Position numbers and translations under genes: made by a program. This document shows, one piece after another, positions 16,839 to 27,167 of a stretch of DNA of 64,000 bases. Source of the DNA: Flagellimonas eckloniae (GTDB taxonomy: Bacteria; Bacteroidota; Bacteroidia; Flavobacteriales; Flavobacteriaceae); contig NZ_LCTZ01000002.1 in assembly GCF_001413955.1 (NCBI RefSeq), positions 682,001 through 746,000 on the forward strand. Reading direction: 5' to 3'. The notes below the pieces were generated by a model. It saw nothing but the letters and a program-made list of their open reading frames with translations. It was not told where the DNA came from and did no database searches. Each line of letters starts with the position of its first letter. Within the stretch, counting starts at the first letter, position 1.

Positions 16839-17582
16839 ATGGAAAGCTGGTACATTGATATTAATTCTGATGTAGGTGAAGGAGTTGGCAACGAAACAAA
16901 GTTGTTCCCATATATTACTTCGTGCAATATTGCATGTGGGGGTCATGCAGGTGATGAAAATTCCATTAGACAGATACTAAAATTATCAAAAGTACATAAG
17001 GTCAAAATAGGAGCACACCCAAGCTATCCAGATAAGGAAAATTTTGGTCGAAAGACTATGGATATTTCCCCAGAAAAACTTCAAAAGAGCATTCAGGAAC
17101 AACTGGATACCTTTGTTAAAATCGTAAAAGAAGAAGATGTCCATTTGCACCACATCAAACCTCATGGGGCACTTTACAATGATATAGCAAAGGACAGACA
17201 ATTGGCAATCATTTTTTTAAAAGCCATAGAAAAGTATAAAGAGCAGGTATATCTGTATGCTCCCTATGCTTCGAAAATTGCAAAGGAAGCAGATAATCAA
17301 AATTTTAAAATAAAGTTTGAAGCCTTTGGAGATAGAAATTATAACCCTGATTTGAGTTTGGTGTCACGAACAAAAGAGAATGCTTCGATACAAGATCCTG
17401 AGGAAGTTTTGATGCATATAGTGCAAATAATAAAAACAAATACGGTAAATACGGTTTCAGGTCAAAGCCCAAAAATTCTTGCAGATACCTTATGTATCCA
17501 TGGAGATACACCTTCGGCTTTGAAAATATTGATGTATCTTTCACAAGAATTGCCAAATCACCAAGTACAACCAAACAAGTGA
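16839..17582 (+). CDS. pxpA: 5-oxoprolinase subunit A (LamB/YcsF family)
   Basis: 247 residues with the YcsF hallmarks DINSDVGEG near the N-terminus, NIACGGHAGD, IGAHPSYPDKENFGR, and HIKPHGALYN. With PxpB and PxpC it forms the prokaryotic ATP-dependent 5-oxoprolinase, which opens 5-oxoproline (pyroglutamate) to glutamate. Start directly follows the NRAMP stop; its own stop overlaps the GTG of pxpB. Normal length. Confidence 0.94.
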   Translation: MESWYIDINSDVGEGVGNETKLFPYITSCNIACGGHAGDENSIRQILKLSKVHKVKIGAHPSYPDKENFGRKTMDISPEKLQKSIQEQLDTFVKIVKEEDVHLHHIKPHGALYNDIAKDRQLAIIFLKAIEKYKEQVYLYAPYASKIAKEADNQNFKIKFEAFGDRNYNPDLSLVSRTKENASIQDPEEVLMHIVQIIKTNTVNTVSGQSPKILADTLCIHGDTPSALKILMYLSQELPNHQVQPNK

Positions 17583-18310
17583 ATAAGTACCCCATTACCA
17601 TAAAACCTTTTGGTGAAAACGCTGTTTTAATAGAATGGCCCAATAAGGTTGAAGAAGTAATTTTGGATGACATACTAAGATTCCAGGCATTTCTGCAGTT
17701 AGAAATTGAAAATGATTGGGAATTTATACCAGCCTATAATTCATTAACCCTTATCAATCTTAAAACTAAAATAGATTTTTCAACAATTGAAAAACAACTG
17801 TTGAAAATGCACAAAGATTCAGACAGTACTTCAAAGCGGCAAAACTACCTATGGAAGTTACCTGTTTGCTATGATTTGGAATTCGGCATAGACTTGGAAG
17901 AATTGTCGAAAGAGTTAAAGATGTCAATCGAGGAGCTTATAAAGATGCATTCTTCTCATGAATATATAGTCTATGGAATAGGTTTTTTACCAGGTTTCAT
18001 GTATTTGGGAGGGTTGCCAAAAAGTTTGGAAACCCAGCGTAAAAGTGAACCTAGGCTAAAGGTTGAAAAAGGTGCAGTTGGATTGGCAGGAAAACAAACA
18101 GGCATTTATCCGCAAGAGTCTCCTGGTGGTTGGAACATAATTGGAAATTGTCCAATACCAGTATTCAATTTAAAATCAGAAGAACCCTGTTTTGTAAGTG
18201 TTGGAGATAAGATTAAGTTTGAAGCAATACCCCGCGCAGAATACGAGCTGCATAAGATTGAAGGGGAAGTAGGAATATATACGCCAGAAAAAATCGTTTT
18301 GAATGCTTAA
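17579..18310 (+). CDS. pxpB: 5-oxoprolinase subunit B (KipI/AHS1 family)
   Basis: 243 residues from a GTG start whose last bases overlap the pxpA stop (GTGA). An upstream ATG at 17492 would add 29 residues read from inside pxpA and is less likely. Family hallmarks: YGIGFLPGFMYLGGLP, GAVGLAGKQTGIYPQESPGGWNIIG. In B. subtilis the homologue KipI also inhibits the sporulation kinase KinA; here the pxpABC order indicates the 5-oxoprolinase role. Overlaps pxpC by 8 bases. Confidence 0.93.
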   Translation: MNKYPITIKPFGENAVLIEWPNKVEEVILDDILRFQAFLQLEIENDWEFIPAYNSLTLINLKTKIDFSTIEKQLLKMHKDSDSTSKRQNYLWKLPVCYDLEFGIDLEELSKELKMSIEELIKMHSSHEYIVYGIGFLPGFMYLGGLPKSLETQRKSEPRLKVEKGAVGLAGKQTGIYPQESPGGWNIIGNCPIPVFNLKSEEPCFVSVGDKIKFEAIPRAEYELHKIEGEVGIYTPEKIVLNA

Positions 18311-19142
18311 AATATTAAAATCTGGTTTTTTTACTACCATTCAAGATGCTGGCCGATTCGGTTTCAGAAATAAAGGAGTTCCCATTTCCGGGGTGATGGA
18401 TTCTATTTCCGTAGAAAGAATTAATACATTGCTTGAAAATGAATCTTCCGCAGCGGTACTCGAAATTACGATGACCGGGCCAACTTTGTTATTTGAGGAA
18501 AATACATATGTATGTTTGGCAGGAGCATTGATTTCACCAACATTGAACAACGAGCCTGTTGAAAATTATAAAGTATACAAAGTTTCTTCGGGGGATATCC
18601 TTTCCTATGGTAGACTTGAAAAAGGTTTTAGAAGTTATTTAGCGGTAAAAGGCGGACTGAAAACCGAAAAAATATTGGGGAGTTACTCGCAATATGTTCC
18701 ATTAACCTCAAAAAAATGCATTTCGGAGAATGAAGAAATCCAGTATGAAGTTTGTAATTTATTTGAACCCAAGATATCAGAAGTAAAGATGGATACCTAT
18801 TTAGATTTTGACTTTTTGGAGGTCCAAAGAGGACCAGAGTTCAATATTTTAACGGACAATCATTTGGAGGCACTTTTTTCCAAAGATTTTACAATCTCGA
18901 AAAAAAATAACCGAATGGCGTATCAATTGGATGAGAAAATTGAGGGCCATTCATATTCTATGTTGACCTCTGCCACTTTACCAGGAACTGTTCAACTTAC
19001 ACCAGCGGGCAAGTTGATTGTTTTAATGAAAGACGGTCAGACCACAGGTGGATACCCGAGAATCTTACAACTTTCCGAAACCTCAATTTGCGTTTTGGCA
19101 CAGAAAAAATTTGGAGACTTCATCAATTTTAAACTTACTTAG
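18303..19142 (+). CDS. pxpC: 5-oxoprolinase subunit C (KipA/AHS2, biotin-dependent carboxyltransferase-like)
   Basis: 279 residues, starting MLKILKSGFFTTIQDAGRFGFRNKGVP, the typical start of this family, with GVMDS soon after and TPAGKLIVLMKDGQTTGGYPR near the C-terminus. Last gene of the NRAMP-pxpABC operon. No strong terminator follows. The family name carboxyltransferase reflects homology to urea amidolyase domains, not biotin use here. Confidence 0.93.
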   Translation: MLKILKSGFFTTIQDAGRFGFRNKGVPISGVMDSISVERINTLLENESSAAVLEITMTGPTLLFEENTYVCLAGALISPTLNNEPVENYKVYKVSSGDILSYGRLEKGFRSYLAVKGGLKTEKILGSYSQYVPLTSKKCISENEEIQYEVCNLFEPKISEVKMDTYLDFDFLEVQRGPEFNILTDNHLEALFSKDFTISKKNNRMAYQLDEKIEGHSYSMLTSATLPGTVQLTPAGKLIVLMKDGQTTGGYPRILQLSETSICVLAQKKFGDFINFKLT

Positions 19143-19467
19143 AGACTTCAGATTTTAGGTACACTATTAATGAAATTTTCTAATTGGGTCAGAAGACACC
19201 TATCCAGCGCATACCTTTTATTCAATTCCAAAATTGATTTGTGACCCATAAGATAAGGTAATATTTCACTTCTCCACATGCCTAAAAAATGATTGAATAT
19301 GATATTTTGTTTGACGTTAAATTGCTGACATACAGCAATATGGGTCAATATTATTTTAAATGAATTTAAACACAATAAATGTGTTAAAATTATTGGCCTT
19401 TTTAAACATTTATCTTTGAATATTGAAGTAAATCTAAAGAAATCCAAGATTTGAAATAATTCTATTA
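19143..19467 (+). other. Intergenic region between pxpC and ilvD, with promoter
   Basis: No convincing gene. An inverted repeat (TTTAAACACA / TGTGTTAAAA, one mismatch, about 19366-19389) stands just before the ilvD promoter and could be an operator. A 99-codon reverse ORF at 19148-19447 has no recognisable domain and is not annotated as a gene. Confidence 0.5.
19393..19418 (+). promoter_or_regulatory. Candidate promoter of the ilv operon
   Basis: TATCTTTG at 19411-19418 is a perfect TAnnTTTG element; TTG at 19393-19395 is 15 bases upstream, slightly closer than usual. The ilvD ATG follows 49 bases later. Confidence 0.55.
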
Positions 19468-21144
19468 ATGGAGCTGAACAAGTTTAGTAAAAATGTCACT
19501 CAAGACCCAACACAACCCGCGGCACAAGCAATGCTTTATGCCATTGGACTAAATGAGGAGGATCTTAAAAAACCGCTGATTGGAATTGGCAGTACGGGCT
19601 ACGAGGGGAACCCCTGTAATATGCATTTGAATGATTTGGCTCAAGAAGTCAAATCAGGTACAAACAAGGGTGGATTGGTAGGTTTAGTGTTCAATACCAT
19701 AGGCGTTAGTGATGGCATTTCAATGGGCACGTATGGAATGCGTTATTCACTTCCATCAAGAGATATTATTGCAGATTCCATGGAAACCGTTGTTCAGGCA
19801 ATGAATTATGATGGATTGGTCACTGTTGTGGGATGTGATAAAAATATGCCCGGTGCACTTATGGCAATGATTCGTTTAAATAGACCCTCTGTCATGGTGT
19901 ATGGAGGAACTATTGCTTCTGGCTGTTTCAAGGATAAAAAATTGGATATTGTTTCCGCTTTTGAAGCATGGGGTGAGAAAGTGGCTGGAACCATGGATGA
20001 GGATGATTACAAAGGTGTTATTCAAAATGCGTGTCCGGGTGCAGGAGCTTGTGGAGGTATGTACACGGCAAACACAATGGCATCAGCCATTGAAGCCTTG
20101 GGCATGGCAATGCCATACAATTCATCCAATCCTGCAATTGGAAAGGAAAAGCAAAAAGATGCTATAAACTCTGGTTTTGCATTAAGGCACTTGATTGAAA
20201 ATGATATTAAACCAAGTGATATTATTACAAGAAAATCGTTTGAAAATGCAATTCGTTTGCTGACCCTTCTTGGTGGTTCTACGAATGCCGTTCTACACTT
20301 TTTGGCTATCGCCAAAGCTGCTGAAGTTGATTTTACAATTGATGATTTTCAGAAAATTAGCGATACCACACCATTTTTGGCCGATTTAAAGCCAAGTGGA
20401 AAATATTTGATGGAAGACCTTCATCGTGTGGGAGGAACCCCAGCGGTAATGAAGTTTATGTTGGAAAACGGAATGCTCCATGGCGATTGTCTTACGGTCA
20501 CAGGAAAAACAATTGCTGAAAATCTAGCAGATCTCCCTGAACTTTCATCGGGTCAGGATGTGATAAAACCTATTGATGCCCCTATTAAAGAGACGGGCCA
20601 CTTGCGTATTCTCTACGGGAATTTGGCAGAAGATGGAGCGGTTGCAAAGATTACAGGTAAAGAAGGATTGCATTTCTCAGGTCCTGCAAAAGTATATGAC
20701 GATGAATTTTTGGCTAATGCCGGAATTGGAAGGGGAGAAGTAAGCAAAGGAGATGTTGTGGTTATTCGGTATGAAGGGCCAAAAGGAGGGCCGGGCATGC
20801 CGGAAATGCTTAAACCGACAGCTGCGATTATGGGAGCTGGCCTTGGAAAAGATGTCGCCTTGATTACCGACGGAAGATTTTCCGGAGGAACTCATGGGTT
20901 TGTTGTGGGACACGTTTGTCCGGAAGCGCAAGAAGGAGGGTTGATCGGTTTGTTGAAAGATGGTGACGTTATTACCATTGATGCAGAGAAGAACCAGATT
21001 TCAGTTGATCTAACCGATTCTGAAATAGCTGAAAGAAGAACAAACTGGAAACAACCCCCGTTAAAAGTTAAAAAAGGAAGTTTGTACAAATACGCCAAAA
21101 CGGTTTCATCCGCCTCTCAGGGTTGTGTTACTGATTTGATTTAA
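19468..21144 (+). CDS. ilvD: Dihydroxy-acid dehydratase
   Basis: 558 residues. Converts 2,3-dihydroxy-isovalerate and 2,3-dihydroxy-3-methylvalerate to the 2-oxoacids in valine and isoleucine synthesis; Fe-S enzyme. Conserved motifs include [30 protein letters not shown] and GGRFSGG-like [16 protein letters not shown]. First gene of ilvD-ilvB-methyltransferase-ilvN-ilvC, 12 bases before ilvB. Full length. Confidence 0.97.
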   Translation: MELNKFSKNVTQDPTQPAAQAMLYAIGLNEEDLKKPLIGIGSTGYEGNPCNMHLNDLAQEVKSGTNKGGLVGLVFNTIGVSDGISMGTYGMRYSLPSRDIIADSMETVVQAMNYDGLVTVVGCDKNMPGALMAMIRLNRPSVMVYGGTIASGCFKDKKLDIVSAFEAWGEKVAGTMDEDDYKGVIQNACPGAGACGGMYTANTMASAIEALGMAMPYNSSNPAIGKEKQKDAINSGFALRHLIENDIKPSDIITRKSFENAIRLLTLLGGSTNAVLHFLAIAKAAEVDFTIDDFQKISDTTPFLADLKPSGKYLMEDLHRVGGTPAVMKFMLENGMLHGDCLTVTGKTIAENLADLPELSSGQDVIKPIDAPIKETGHLRILYGNLAEDGAVAKITGKEGLHFSGPAKVYDDEFLANAGIGRGEVSKGDVVVIRYEGPKGGPGMPEMLKPTAAIMGAGLGKDVALITDGRFSGGTHGFVVGHVCPEAQEGGLIGLLKDGDVITIDAEKNQISVDLTDSEIAERRTNWKQPPLKVKKGSLYKYAKTVSSASQGCVTDLI

Positions 21145-21156
21145 AACAGTTGTTTT

Positions 21157-22890
21157 ATGGAAACACTGAAAGAACAAAAAAAGGATGCCAAAAATTCAAC
21201 CACACTCAAAATAAGTGGTGCAGAAGCAGTTATACATTGTTTATTGGCAGAGGGTGTGGACTTGATCTACGGATATCCCGGAGGGGCAATCATGCCAATA
21301 TATGATGAGCTTTATAAATTCCAAGATAAATTAACCCACGTATTAACTAGACATGAACAAGGTGCAACACATGCTGCTCAGGGATATGCAAGGGTAAGCG
21401 GAAAAGTGGGTGTGGCCATGGCAACCTCAGGACCGGGTGCGACGAACTTGGTAACGGGATTGGCCGATGCCCAAATAGATTCAACTCCAATGGTTTGTAT
21501 TACGGGTCAGGTACCAAGGCATTTATTGGGGTCGGATGCCTTTCAAGAAACTGATATTGTAGGAATATCCACTCCAGTAACCAAATGGAACTATCAAATT
21601 ACCCATGCTGATGAGATTCCCGAAATTATGGCAAAAGCTTTTTATATAGCCAGATCAGGAAGACCAGGGCCGGTTTTGATAGATATTACCAAAAATGCCC
21701 AATTTGATGAGTTGGACTTTACATATGAAAAATGTTCAGGTGTTCGTAGTTATAAGCCAGTCCCTAAACCGGATATAAAGGCTATTGAAGCTGCGGCTGA
21801 ACTTATCAATGTTGCCGAAAAACCCATGATTGTTTTTGGACAAGGTGTTATTTTGGGAGAAGCAGAAGAAGAATTGAAAGCATTTGTTGAGAAGACCGGA
21901 ATTCCTGCCGCATGGACTATTTTAGGCCTATCCGCTATGGATACCAGTCATCCATTAAATGTAGGTATGGTGGGTATGCATGGGAACTACGGCCCAAATG
22001 TACTTACCAATGAATGCGATCTTCTAATTGCTATCGGAATGCGTTTTGATGATCGTGTTACCGGTAGTTTGGATACCTATGCCAAGCAAGCGAAGGTTAT
22101 ACATTTTGAAATTGACCCGGCTGAAATCAATAAAAATGTAAATGCAGATGTTGCTGTACTGGGTAACGCGAAACAAACGTTGGATTTGTTATTGCCCATG
22201 GTTCATAAAAATGAGCATAAAGAATGGAAGATTGAGTTTGACAAAAAGCATCAAATAGAGTTTGATACGGTTATAAAAAATGATATCACACCCACAAAAG
22301 AGGGTCTTACCATGGGTGAAGTTATTGAACAGATCAATATTGCGTCCGAGCACAAGGCAGTTATTGTAACGGATGTGGGGCAACACCAAATGATTGCCTG
22401 TAGATATGCCAAGTTCAAACAATCCAAAAGCAATATTACCTCTGGTGGATTGGGAACGATGGGATTTGCATTACCAGCTGCGATAGGTGCCAAGATGGGA
22501 GCAATGGACCGTGAAGTGGTGGCAATTATTGGAGATGGAGGGTATCAAATGACAATTCAAGAACTAGGGGTTATTTTTCAGCATAGCGTTCCTGTTAAAA
22601 TAGTGGTTCTTAATAACGATCATTTAGGAATGGTACGTCAGTGGCAGGAACTTTTCTTTGAAAGTAGATATGCCTCCACGGTAATGGTAAACCCAGATTT
22701 TGTAAAGATTGCAGAAGGGTATCATATCAAATCAAAAAGGGTGTCCCAACGGTCAGAGCTTGAGGACACTGTTGCAGAAATGATGGCATCCAAAGACCCC
22801 TATTTTTTAGAAGTTAAGGTGGAAAAAGAAGATAATGTATTTCCCATGATTCCTTCTGGGGCATCAGTTTCTGATATCAGATTAAAATAA
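21157..22890 (+). CDS. ilvB: Acetolactate synthase large (catalytic) subunit
   Basis: 577 residues of a thiamine-diphosphate enzyme that condenses two pyruvates, or pyruvate and 2-oxobutyrate. Motifs: YGYPGGAIMPIYDEL with RHEQGATHAAQGYAR near the N-terminus (the catalytic Glu lies in the latter) and the TPP-binding GDGGYQMTIQEL followed by NNDHLGMVRQWQ. Stop overlaps the ATG of the methyltransferase (TAATG). The regulatory subunit IlvN is two genes downstream. Confidence 0.97.
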   Translation: METLKEQKKDAKNSTTLKISGAEAVIHCLLAEGVDLIYGYPGGAIMPIYDELYKFQDKLTHVLTRHEQGATHAAQGYARVSGKVGVAMATSGPGATNLVTGLADAQIDSTPMVCITGQVPRHLLGSDAFQETDIVGISTPVTKWNYQITHADEIPEIMAKAFYIARSGRPGPVLIDITKNAQFDELDFTYEKCSGVRSYKPVPKPDIKAIEAAAELINVAEKPMIVFGQGVILGEAEEELKAFVEKTGIPAAWTILGLSAMDTSHPLNVGMVGMHGNYGPNVLTNECDLLIAIGMRFDDRVTGSLDTYAKQAKVIHFEIDPAEINKNVNADVAVLGNAKQTLDLLLPMVHKNEHKEWKIEFDKKHQIEFDTVIKNDITPTKEGLTMGEVIEQINIASEHKAVIVTDVGQHQMIACRYAKFKQSKSNITSGGLGTMGFALPAAIGAKMGAMDREVVAIIGDGGYQMTIQELGVIFQHSVPVKIVVLNNDHLGMVRQWQELFFESRYASTVMVNPDFVKIAEGYHIKSKRVSQRSELEDTVAEMMASKDPYFLEVKVEKEDNVFPMIPSGASVSDIRLK

Positions 22891-23471
22891 TGGATCAGAC
22901 CAAGATTTTAGATGCGCCAAGCATATATCCAGAATTACTTGCGAAATCGGAAGAGATTGGTTTTACCATGCCTTCGGATATGTACATCGGTACTTTGCTA
23001 AAAACATTGATTTCCTCCAAACCTGCTGGAAATTTTTTAGAGCTTGGAACTGGGATGAGTCTTTCACTTGTATGGATGCTGGAAGGAATGGATAAAAACT
23101 CCAAACTCATCAGTATAGACAATGATAAGGAACTCATTCAAATTGCTGAACATTTTTTTGGGGAAGAAAAAAGACTGGAATTGATATGCGAAGATGGCGA
23201 AAACTGGTTATCAGGATACAAGGGCGGAAAATTTGATTTGATTTTTGCAGATGCATGGCCTGGAAAGTATAGTTTTTTAGATCAAACATTGACTTTGATA
23301 AACGAAGGTGGATTTTATGTGATTGATGATATGAAAACTCAACCGAATTGGCCAGCGGGTCATGAAAATAATGTATCCGACTTGGTTGATATTCTGGAAT
23401 CAAGGGAGGATTTTACAATTACAAAAATGGACTGGTCAACAGGAGTAATAGTTGCGGTTAAAATAAAATAG
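22890..23471 (+). CDS. Class I SAM-dependent methyltransferase (O-methyltransferase-like) in the ilv operon
   Basis: 193 residues with a Rossmann methyltransferase fold: motif I FLELGTGMSLSLVWM (about residues 49-63), motif II SIDND, and a DLIFADAWPGKY strand. Resembles the O-methyltransferase family that uses small or catechol-like substrates; the substrate is unknown. It overlaps ilvB by one base and ends one base before ilvN, so it is tightly built into the amino acid operon although it has no known role in the pathway. Confidence 0.83.
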   Translation: MDQTKILDAPSIYPELLAKSEEIGFTMPSDMYIGTLLKTLISSKPAGNFLELGTGMSLSLVWMLEGMDKNSKLISIDNDKELIQIAEHFFGEEKRLELICEDGENWLSGYKGGKFDLIFADAWPGKYSFLDQTLTLINEGGFYVIDDMKTQPNWPAGHENNVSDLVDILESREDFTITKMDWSTGVIVAVKIK

Positions 23472-23472
23472 T

Positions 23473-24000
23473 ATGGAAAAACAATGGTATACCATATCGG
23501 TTTATTCAGAAAACAATATTGGACTGCTGAATAGAATATCAGGTATATTCTTAAAGCGTCACATTAATATTGAAAGCTTAAATGTTTCAAAGTCAGAAAT
23601 TGAAAACGTATCCAAATTTACCATCGTCATTTTTGCTTCCGAGGAATGGACTAGAAAAATTGTAGGTCAAATTGAAAAGCAGATTGAAGTTATCAAGGCT
23701 TTTTATCATACAGACGATGAAACCATTTATCAAGAATCTGCCCTTTTTAAAATAGAATCCCATTTGTTGTTTGATGAACGACAAATTCAAAATATTATAA
23801 AAGAGAGCAATTCTCAAATTGTTACGGTAGCAAGAGACTTTTTTGTGTTGGCAAAAACGGGTCGCAGGCATGAAATTGATGAAATGCACGATGCTTTGGA
23901 GCCCTATGGAATAATGCAATTTGTTCGTTCCGGAAGAATTACGGTCAGTAAGGCGGCCATGCCAATCACAAATATCTTATCAGAATTTCAAAATAAATAA
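23473..24000 (+). CDS. ilvN: Acetolactate synthase small (regulatory) subunit
   Basis: 175 residues. The N-terminal ACT domain ([21 protein letters not shown], then [11 protein letters not shown]) binds the feedback inhibitor, usually valine; the C-terminal half ([20 protein letters not shown]) is typical for the family. It pairs with IlvB. ilvC follows 22 bases later. Confidence 0.95.
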   Translation: MEKQWYTISVYSENNIGLLNRISGIFLKRHINIESLNVSKSEIENVSKFTIVIFASEEWTRKIVGQIEKQIEVIKAFYHTDDETIYQESALFKIESHLLFDERQIQNIIKESNSQIVTVARDFFVLAKTGRRHEIDEMHDALEPYGIMQFVRSGRITVSKAAMPITNILSEFQNK

Positions 24001-24022
24001 ACAGCGTAAACCAAAAAATAAA

Positions 24023-25498
24023 ATGACAAATTATTTTAATACACTATCACTACGAGATCAATTGACACAATTGGGAAAATGCAGGTTCATGGATGCCAGC
24101 GAGTTTGCAGATGGTGTAACAGCACTAAAAGGTAAAAAAATTGTAATTGTTGGTTGTGGGGCTCAAGGTCTTAACCAAGGTCTGAATATGAGGGATTCAG
24201 GATTGGATATTTCATACACTTTACGGGAAGCCGCCATAAAAGAGCAAAGACAGTCCTATAAAAATGCCAAGGAGAACAATTTTAATGTAGGGACCTATGA
24301 AGAACTGATTCCTACTGCGGATTTGGTTATCAATCTAACTCCAGACAAACAGCACACCAATGTAGTAAGTACGGTTATGCCTCTTATGAAAAAGGGCGCT
24401 ACGCTTTCTTATTCGCATGGCTTCAATATTGTGGAAGAGGGGATGCAGGTTCGTGAAGACCTAACGGTAATCATGGTTGCACCAAAAAGCCCGGGTTCTG
24501 AGGTGCGTGAGGAATACAAAAGAGGTTTTGGAGTACCTACATTGATTGCGGTACACCCAGAGAATGATCCAGAAGGCAAAGGTCTAGAGCAAGCAAAAGC
24601 CTATGCTGCTGGTACAGGAGGACACAAAGCTGGAGTTTTGGAGTCTTCTTTCGTAGCTGAAGTAAAATCCGATTTAATGGGAGAGCAAACAATTCTATGT
24701 GGATTGTTGCAAACAGGATCTATACTTTCCTTTAATAAAATGTTGGAAAAAGGGATTGATGCAGGGTATGCTTCAAAATTGATTCAATACGGATGGGAAA
24801 CTATTACCGAAGGATTAAAATATGGGGGAATCACCAACATGATGGATAGATTGTCCAACCCAGCCAAGATAAAGGCATTTGATTTGGCGGAAGAATTGAA
24901 AGATATTATGCGTCCGTTGTTCCAGAAACACATGGATGATATTATGAGTGGTCATTTCTCCAAAACTATGATGGAAGATTGGGCAAACGGAGACAAAAAT
25001 TTATTGGATTGGAGAGCAGCTACGGGAGATACCGCTTTTGAAAAGACTCCGGCTGGAGCTGTTGAAATTTCGGAGCAAGAGTTTTATGACAATGGCGTAT
25101 TGATGGTTGCCTTTGTAAAATCTGGAGTGGAGCTGGCCTATGAAACCATGACAGAGTCAGGAATCATTGGAGAATCTGCTTACTATGAGTCATTACATGA
25201 AACCCCATTGATTGCGAACACTATTGCAAGAAAGAAATTGTTTGAAATGAACCGTGTAATTTCGGATACTGCAGAATATGGTTGTTATTTATTTGATCAT
25301 GCTTGCAAACCGTTATTGACCGATTTTATGAATACCGTAGATACGGATATTATTGGCAAACACTTTGGCGAAGGTAAAGGCAATGGCGTGGACAACGTAA
25401 AATTGATTGCAGTAAACAAAGCATTACGAGAACATCCTGTTGAAATTGTGGGTGCTCGATTGCGGGAATCCATGACTGCAATGAAACCCATTGTATAA
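24023..25498 (+). CDS. ilvC: Ketol-acid reductoisomerase, class II (long form)
   Basis: 491 residues, starting [20 protein letters not shown] as in class II enzymes; an upstream in-frame start inside ilvN is unlikely. The NADPH site is [22 protein letters not shown]. The duplicated C-terminal helical domain makes it longer than the class I form (about 330 residues). It catalyses the Mg- and NADPH-dependent second step of valine/isoleucine synthesis. Last gene of the operon; a strong terminator follows. Confidence 0.97.
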   Translation: MTNYFNTLSLRDQLTQLGKCRFMDASEFADGVTALKGKKIVIVGCGAQGLNQGLNMRDSGLDISYTLREAAIKEQRQSYKNAKENNFNVGTYEELIPTADLVINLTPDKQHTNVVSTVMPLMKKGATLSYSHGFNIVEEGMQVREDLTVIMVAPKSPGSEVREEYKRGFGVPTLIAVHPENDPEGKGLEQAKAYAAGTGGHKAGVLESSFVAEVKSDLMGEQTILCGLLQTGSILSFNKMLEKGIDAGYASKLIQYGWETITEGLKYGGITNMMDRLSNPAKIKAFDLAEELKDIMRPLFQKHMDDIMSGHFSKTMMEDWANGDKNLLDWRAATGDTAFEKTPAGAVEISEQEFYDNGVLMVAFVKSGVELAYETMTESGIIGESAYYESLHETPLIANTIARKKLFEMNRVISDTAEYGCYLFDHACKPLLTDFMNTVDTDIIGKHFGEGKGNGVDNVKLIAVNKALREHPVEIVGARLRESMTAMKPIV

Positions 25499-25503
25499 CG
25501 ACT

Positions 25504-25530
25504 AAATCCCTGAGCAATCGGGGATTTTTT
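25504..25530 (+). terminator. Intrinsic terminator of the ilv operon
   Basis: AAATCCC (25504-25510) pairs with GGGATTT (25521-25527) around a 10-base loop, followed by further T residues. Confidence 0.88.
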
Positions 25531-25555
25531 AATTACTCAAAACCTATTTGAACAC

Positions 25556-27148
25556 ATGAAAAAAGCAACTCTTGAAATACCTGAAGAATTTCAAATAAAA
25601 GAACAAATTCATCAACAAGAATATCTTGTTAATGGTGAATTAAAGAAATGGAATGGAAATATCACAGAAGTGTTTTCAACGATTTCATCAACAGCAGAAT
25701 ATGCCCCAACACTATTGGGCAGTATTCCTGATATGGGCGAACCAGAAGCCATGGATGCTTTGGATGCGGCTGTGGGTGCATATAACCAAGGTCAAGGTGT
25801 GTGGCCAACAATGAAGGTGAAAGATCGTATAGAGTGTATGGAGGCCTTTGTGAAAAAGATGGAAGCGAAGCGGGAAGAGGTTGTAAAACTGCTGATGTGG
25901 GAGATAGGTAAATCTCTACCAGATTCACAAAAGGAGTTTGACCGAACAGTAGAATACATTTACGATACCATTGAGGATTATAAACAATTGGATCGTGATT
26001 CTGCCAAGTTTCAAAAACACGATGGAGTATACGCACATATTCGCAGGGGCCCTCTAGGCGTGGTATTGTGCTTGGGACCTTACAACTATCCATTGAATGA
26101 AACATTTGCCCTCTTGATTCCGGCAATCATAATGGGAAACACTACGGTTTTTAAACCTGCAAAGCATGGTGTTTTGTTGATTACGCCACTTTTGGAAGCG
26201 TTTCAAAGTAGTTTTCCCAAAGGAGTAGTGAATATTCTTTTTGGAAGGGGTAGGGCAGTGGCAGCTCCAATTATGAAAACAGGCAAAGTTGATGTATTGG
26301 CATTGATTGGAAACAGTAAATCAGCCAATGCGTTGCAAGACCAGCATCCAAAGAGCAATAGATTACGATTGGTTTTAGGATTGGAAGCTAAAAACCCGGC
26401 AATTATTTTACCAGATGCTGATTTAGACCTTACCATAAACGAATGTTTGGCAGGTACATTATCTTTTAATGGGCAGCGTTGTACGGCCTTAAAAGTGGTT
26501 TATATACATGAGGATATCAAGGATGAGTTCTTAAAACGATTTTCTGAAAAGGTAGATGCATTAAAGTTTGGCAACCCATGGGATGATGGAGCAAAACTAA
26601 CTCCATTACCTGAACCTGGAAAACCAGCATATATCCAAGAATTGTTGGATGATGCCAAGACAAAAGGAGCTAGGGTCAAGAATAAAAAAGGGGGTAAACA
26701 ATCGGATAACTATATTTGGCCAGCAGTTCTGTATCCTGTTACAAAAGACATGCGGGTATACGAAGAAGAACAGTTTGGTCCTATAATCCCGATTCTTTCT
26801 TTTAAGGATATTGAAGAACCTCTGAACGATATGGCTGAGTCAAACTATGGACAGCAGGTAAGTTTGTTTGGAAAAGATGTATATACACTTTCTCCATTGA
26901 TTGACACACTTGCCAATCTCGTTTGTCGAGTAAATTTGAACAGTTCTTGCCAGCGTGGGCCAGATGTATACCCATTTACAGGTAGAAAAGACTCAGCGCA
27001 ATCCACACTAAGTGTGCACGATGCATTACGTTCTTTTTCAGTACGTACGTTTGTGGCCTTTAAGGATAATGAGTTGAACAATGAAACTATTGAGCAACTA
27101 TTGGAAGCCAAAGTGAGCAACTTTTTAAGTACGGATTATATTTTATAA
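25556..27148 (+). CDS. gapN: Aldehyde dehydrogenase family, NADP-dependent GAPDH (GapN)-like
   Basis: A 530-residue aldehyde dehydrogenase. Catalytic Cys lies in [10 protein letters not shown] and the general-base Glu in LGLEAKNPA; the [10 protein letters not shown] segment and NSSCQRGPD near the C-terminus are typical of non-phosphorylating NADP-GAPDH. It would oxidise glyceraldehyde-3-phosphate to 3-phosphoglycerate and make NADPH. GapN specificity is inferred from these motifs and could be checked by phylogeny. It stands alone after the ilv terminator and its stop lies in a hairpin. Confidence 0.85.
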   Translation: MKKATLEIPEEFQIKEQIHQQEYLVNGELKKWNGNITEVFSTISSTAEYAPTLLGSIPDMGEPEAMDALDAAVGAYNQGQGVWPTMKVKDRIECMEAFVKKMEAKREEVVKLLMWEIGKSLPDSQKEFDRTVEYIYDTIEDYKQLDRDSAKFQKHDGVYAHIRRGPLGVVLCLGPYNYPLNETFALLIPAIIMGNTTVFKPAKHGVLLITPLLEAFQSSFPKGVVNILFGRGRAVAAPIMKTGKVDVLALIGNSKSANALQDQHPKSNRLRLVLGLEAKNPAIILPDADLDLTINECLAGTLSFNGQRCTALKVVYIHEDIKDEFLKRFSEKVDALKFGNPWDDGAKLTPLPEPGKPAYIQELLDDAKTKGARVKNKKGGKQSDNYIWPAVLYPVTKDMRVYEEEQFGPIIPILSFKDIEEPLNDMAESNYGQQVSLFGKDVYTLSPLIDTLANLVCRVNLNSSCQRGPDVYPFTGRKDSAQSTLSVHDALRSFSVRTFVAFKDNELNNETIEQLLEAKVSNFLSTDYIL

Positions 27149-27153
27149 TCCGT
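27131..27153. terminator. Hairpin at the convergent gapN / hypothetical junction
   Basis: ACGGATTAT (27131-27139) and ATAATCCGT (27145-27153) form a perfect 9-bp stem with a 5-base loop that includes the gapN stop codon. The T-run is weak on both strands. Confidence 0.55.
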
Positions 27154-27167
27154 ATTAGTGTTGGGAT

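Noticed and set aside
19148..19447. 99-codon minus-strand ORF between pxpC and ilvD
   Set aside because: No domain or signal and it covers the ilv promoter; more likely chance.
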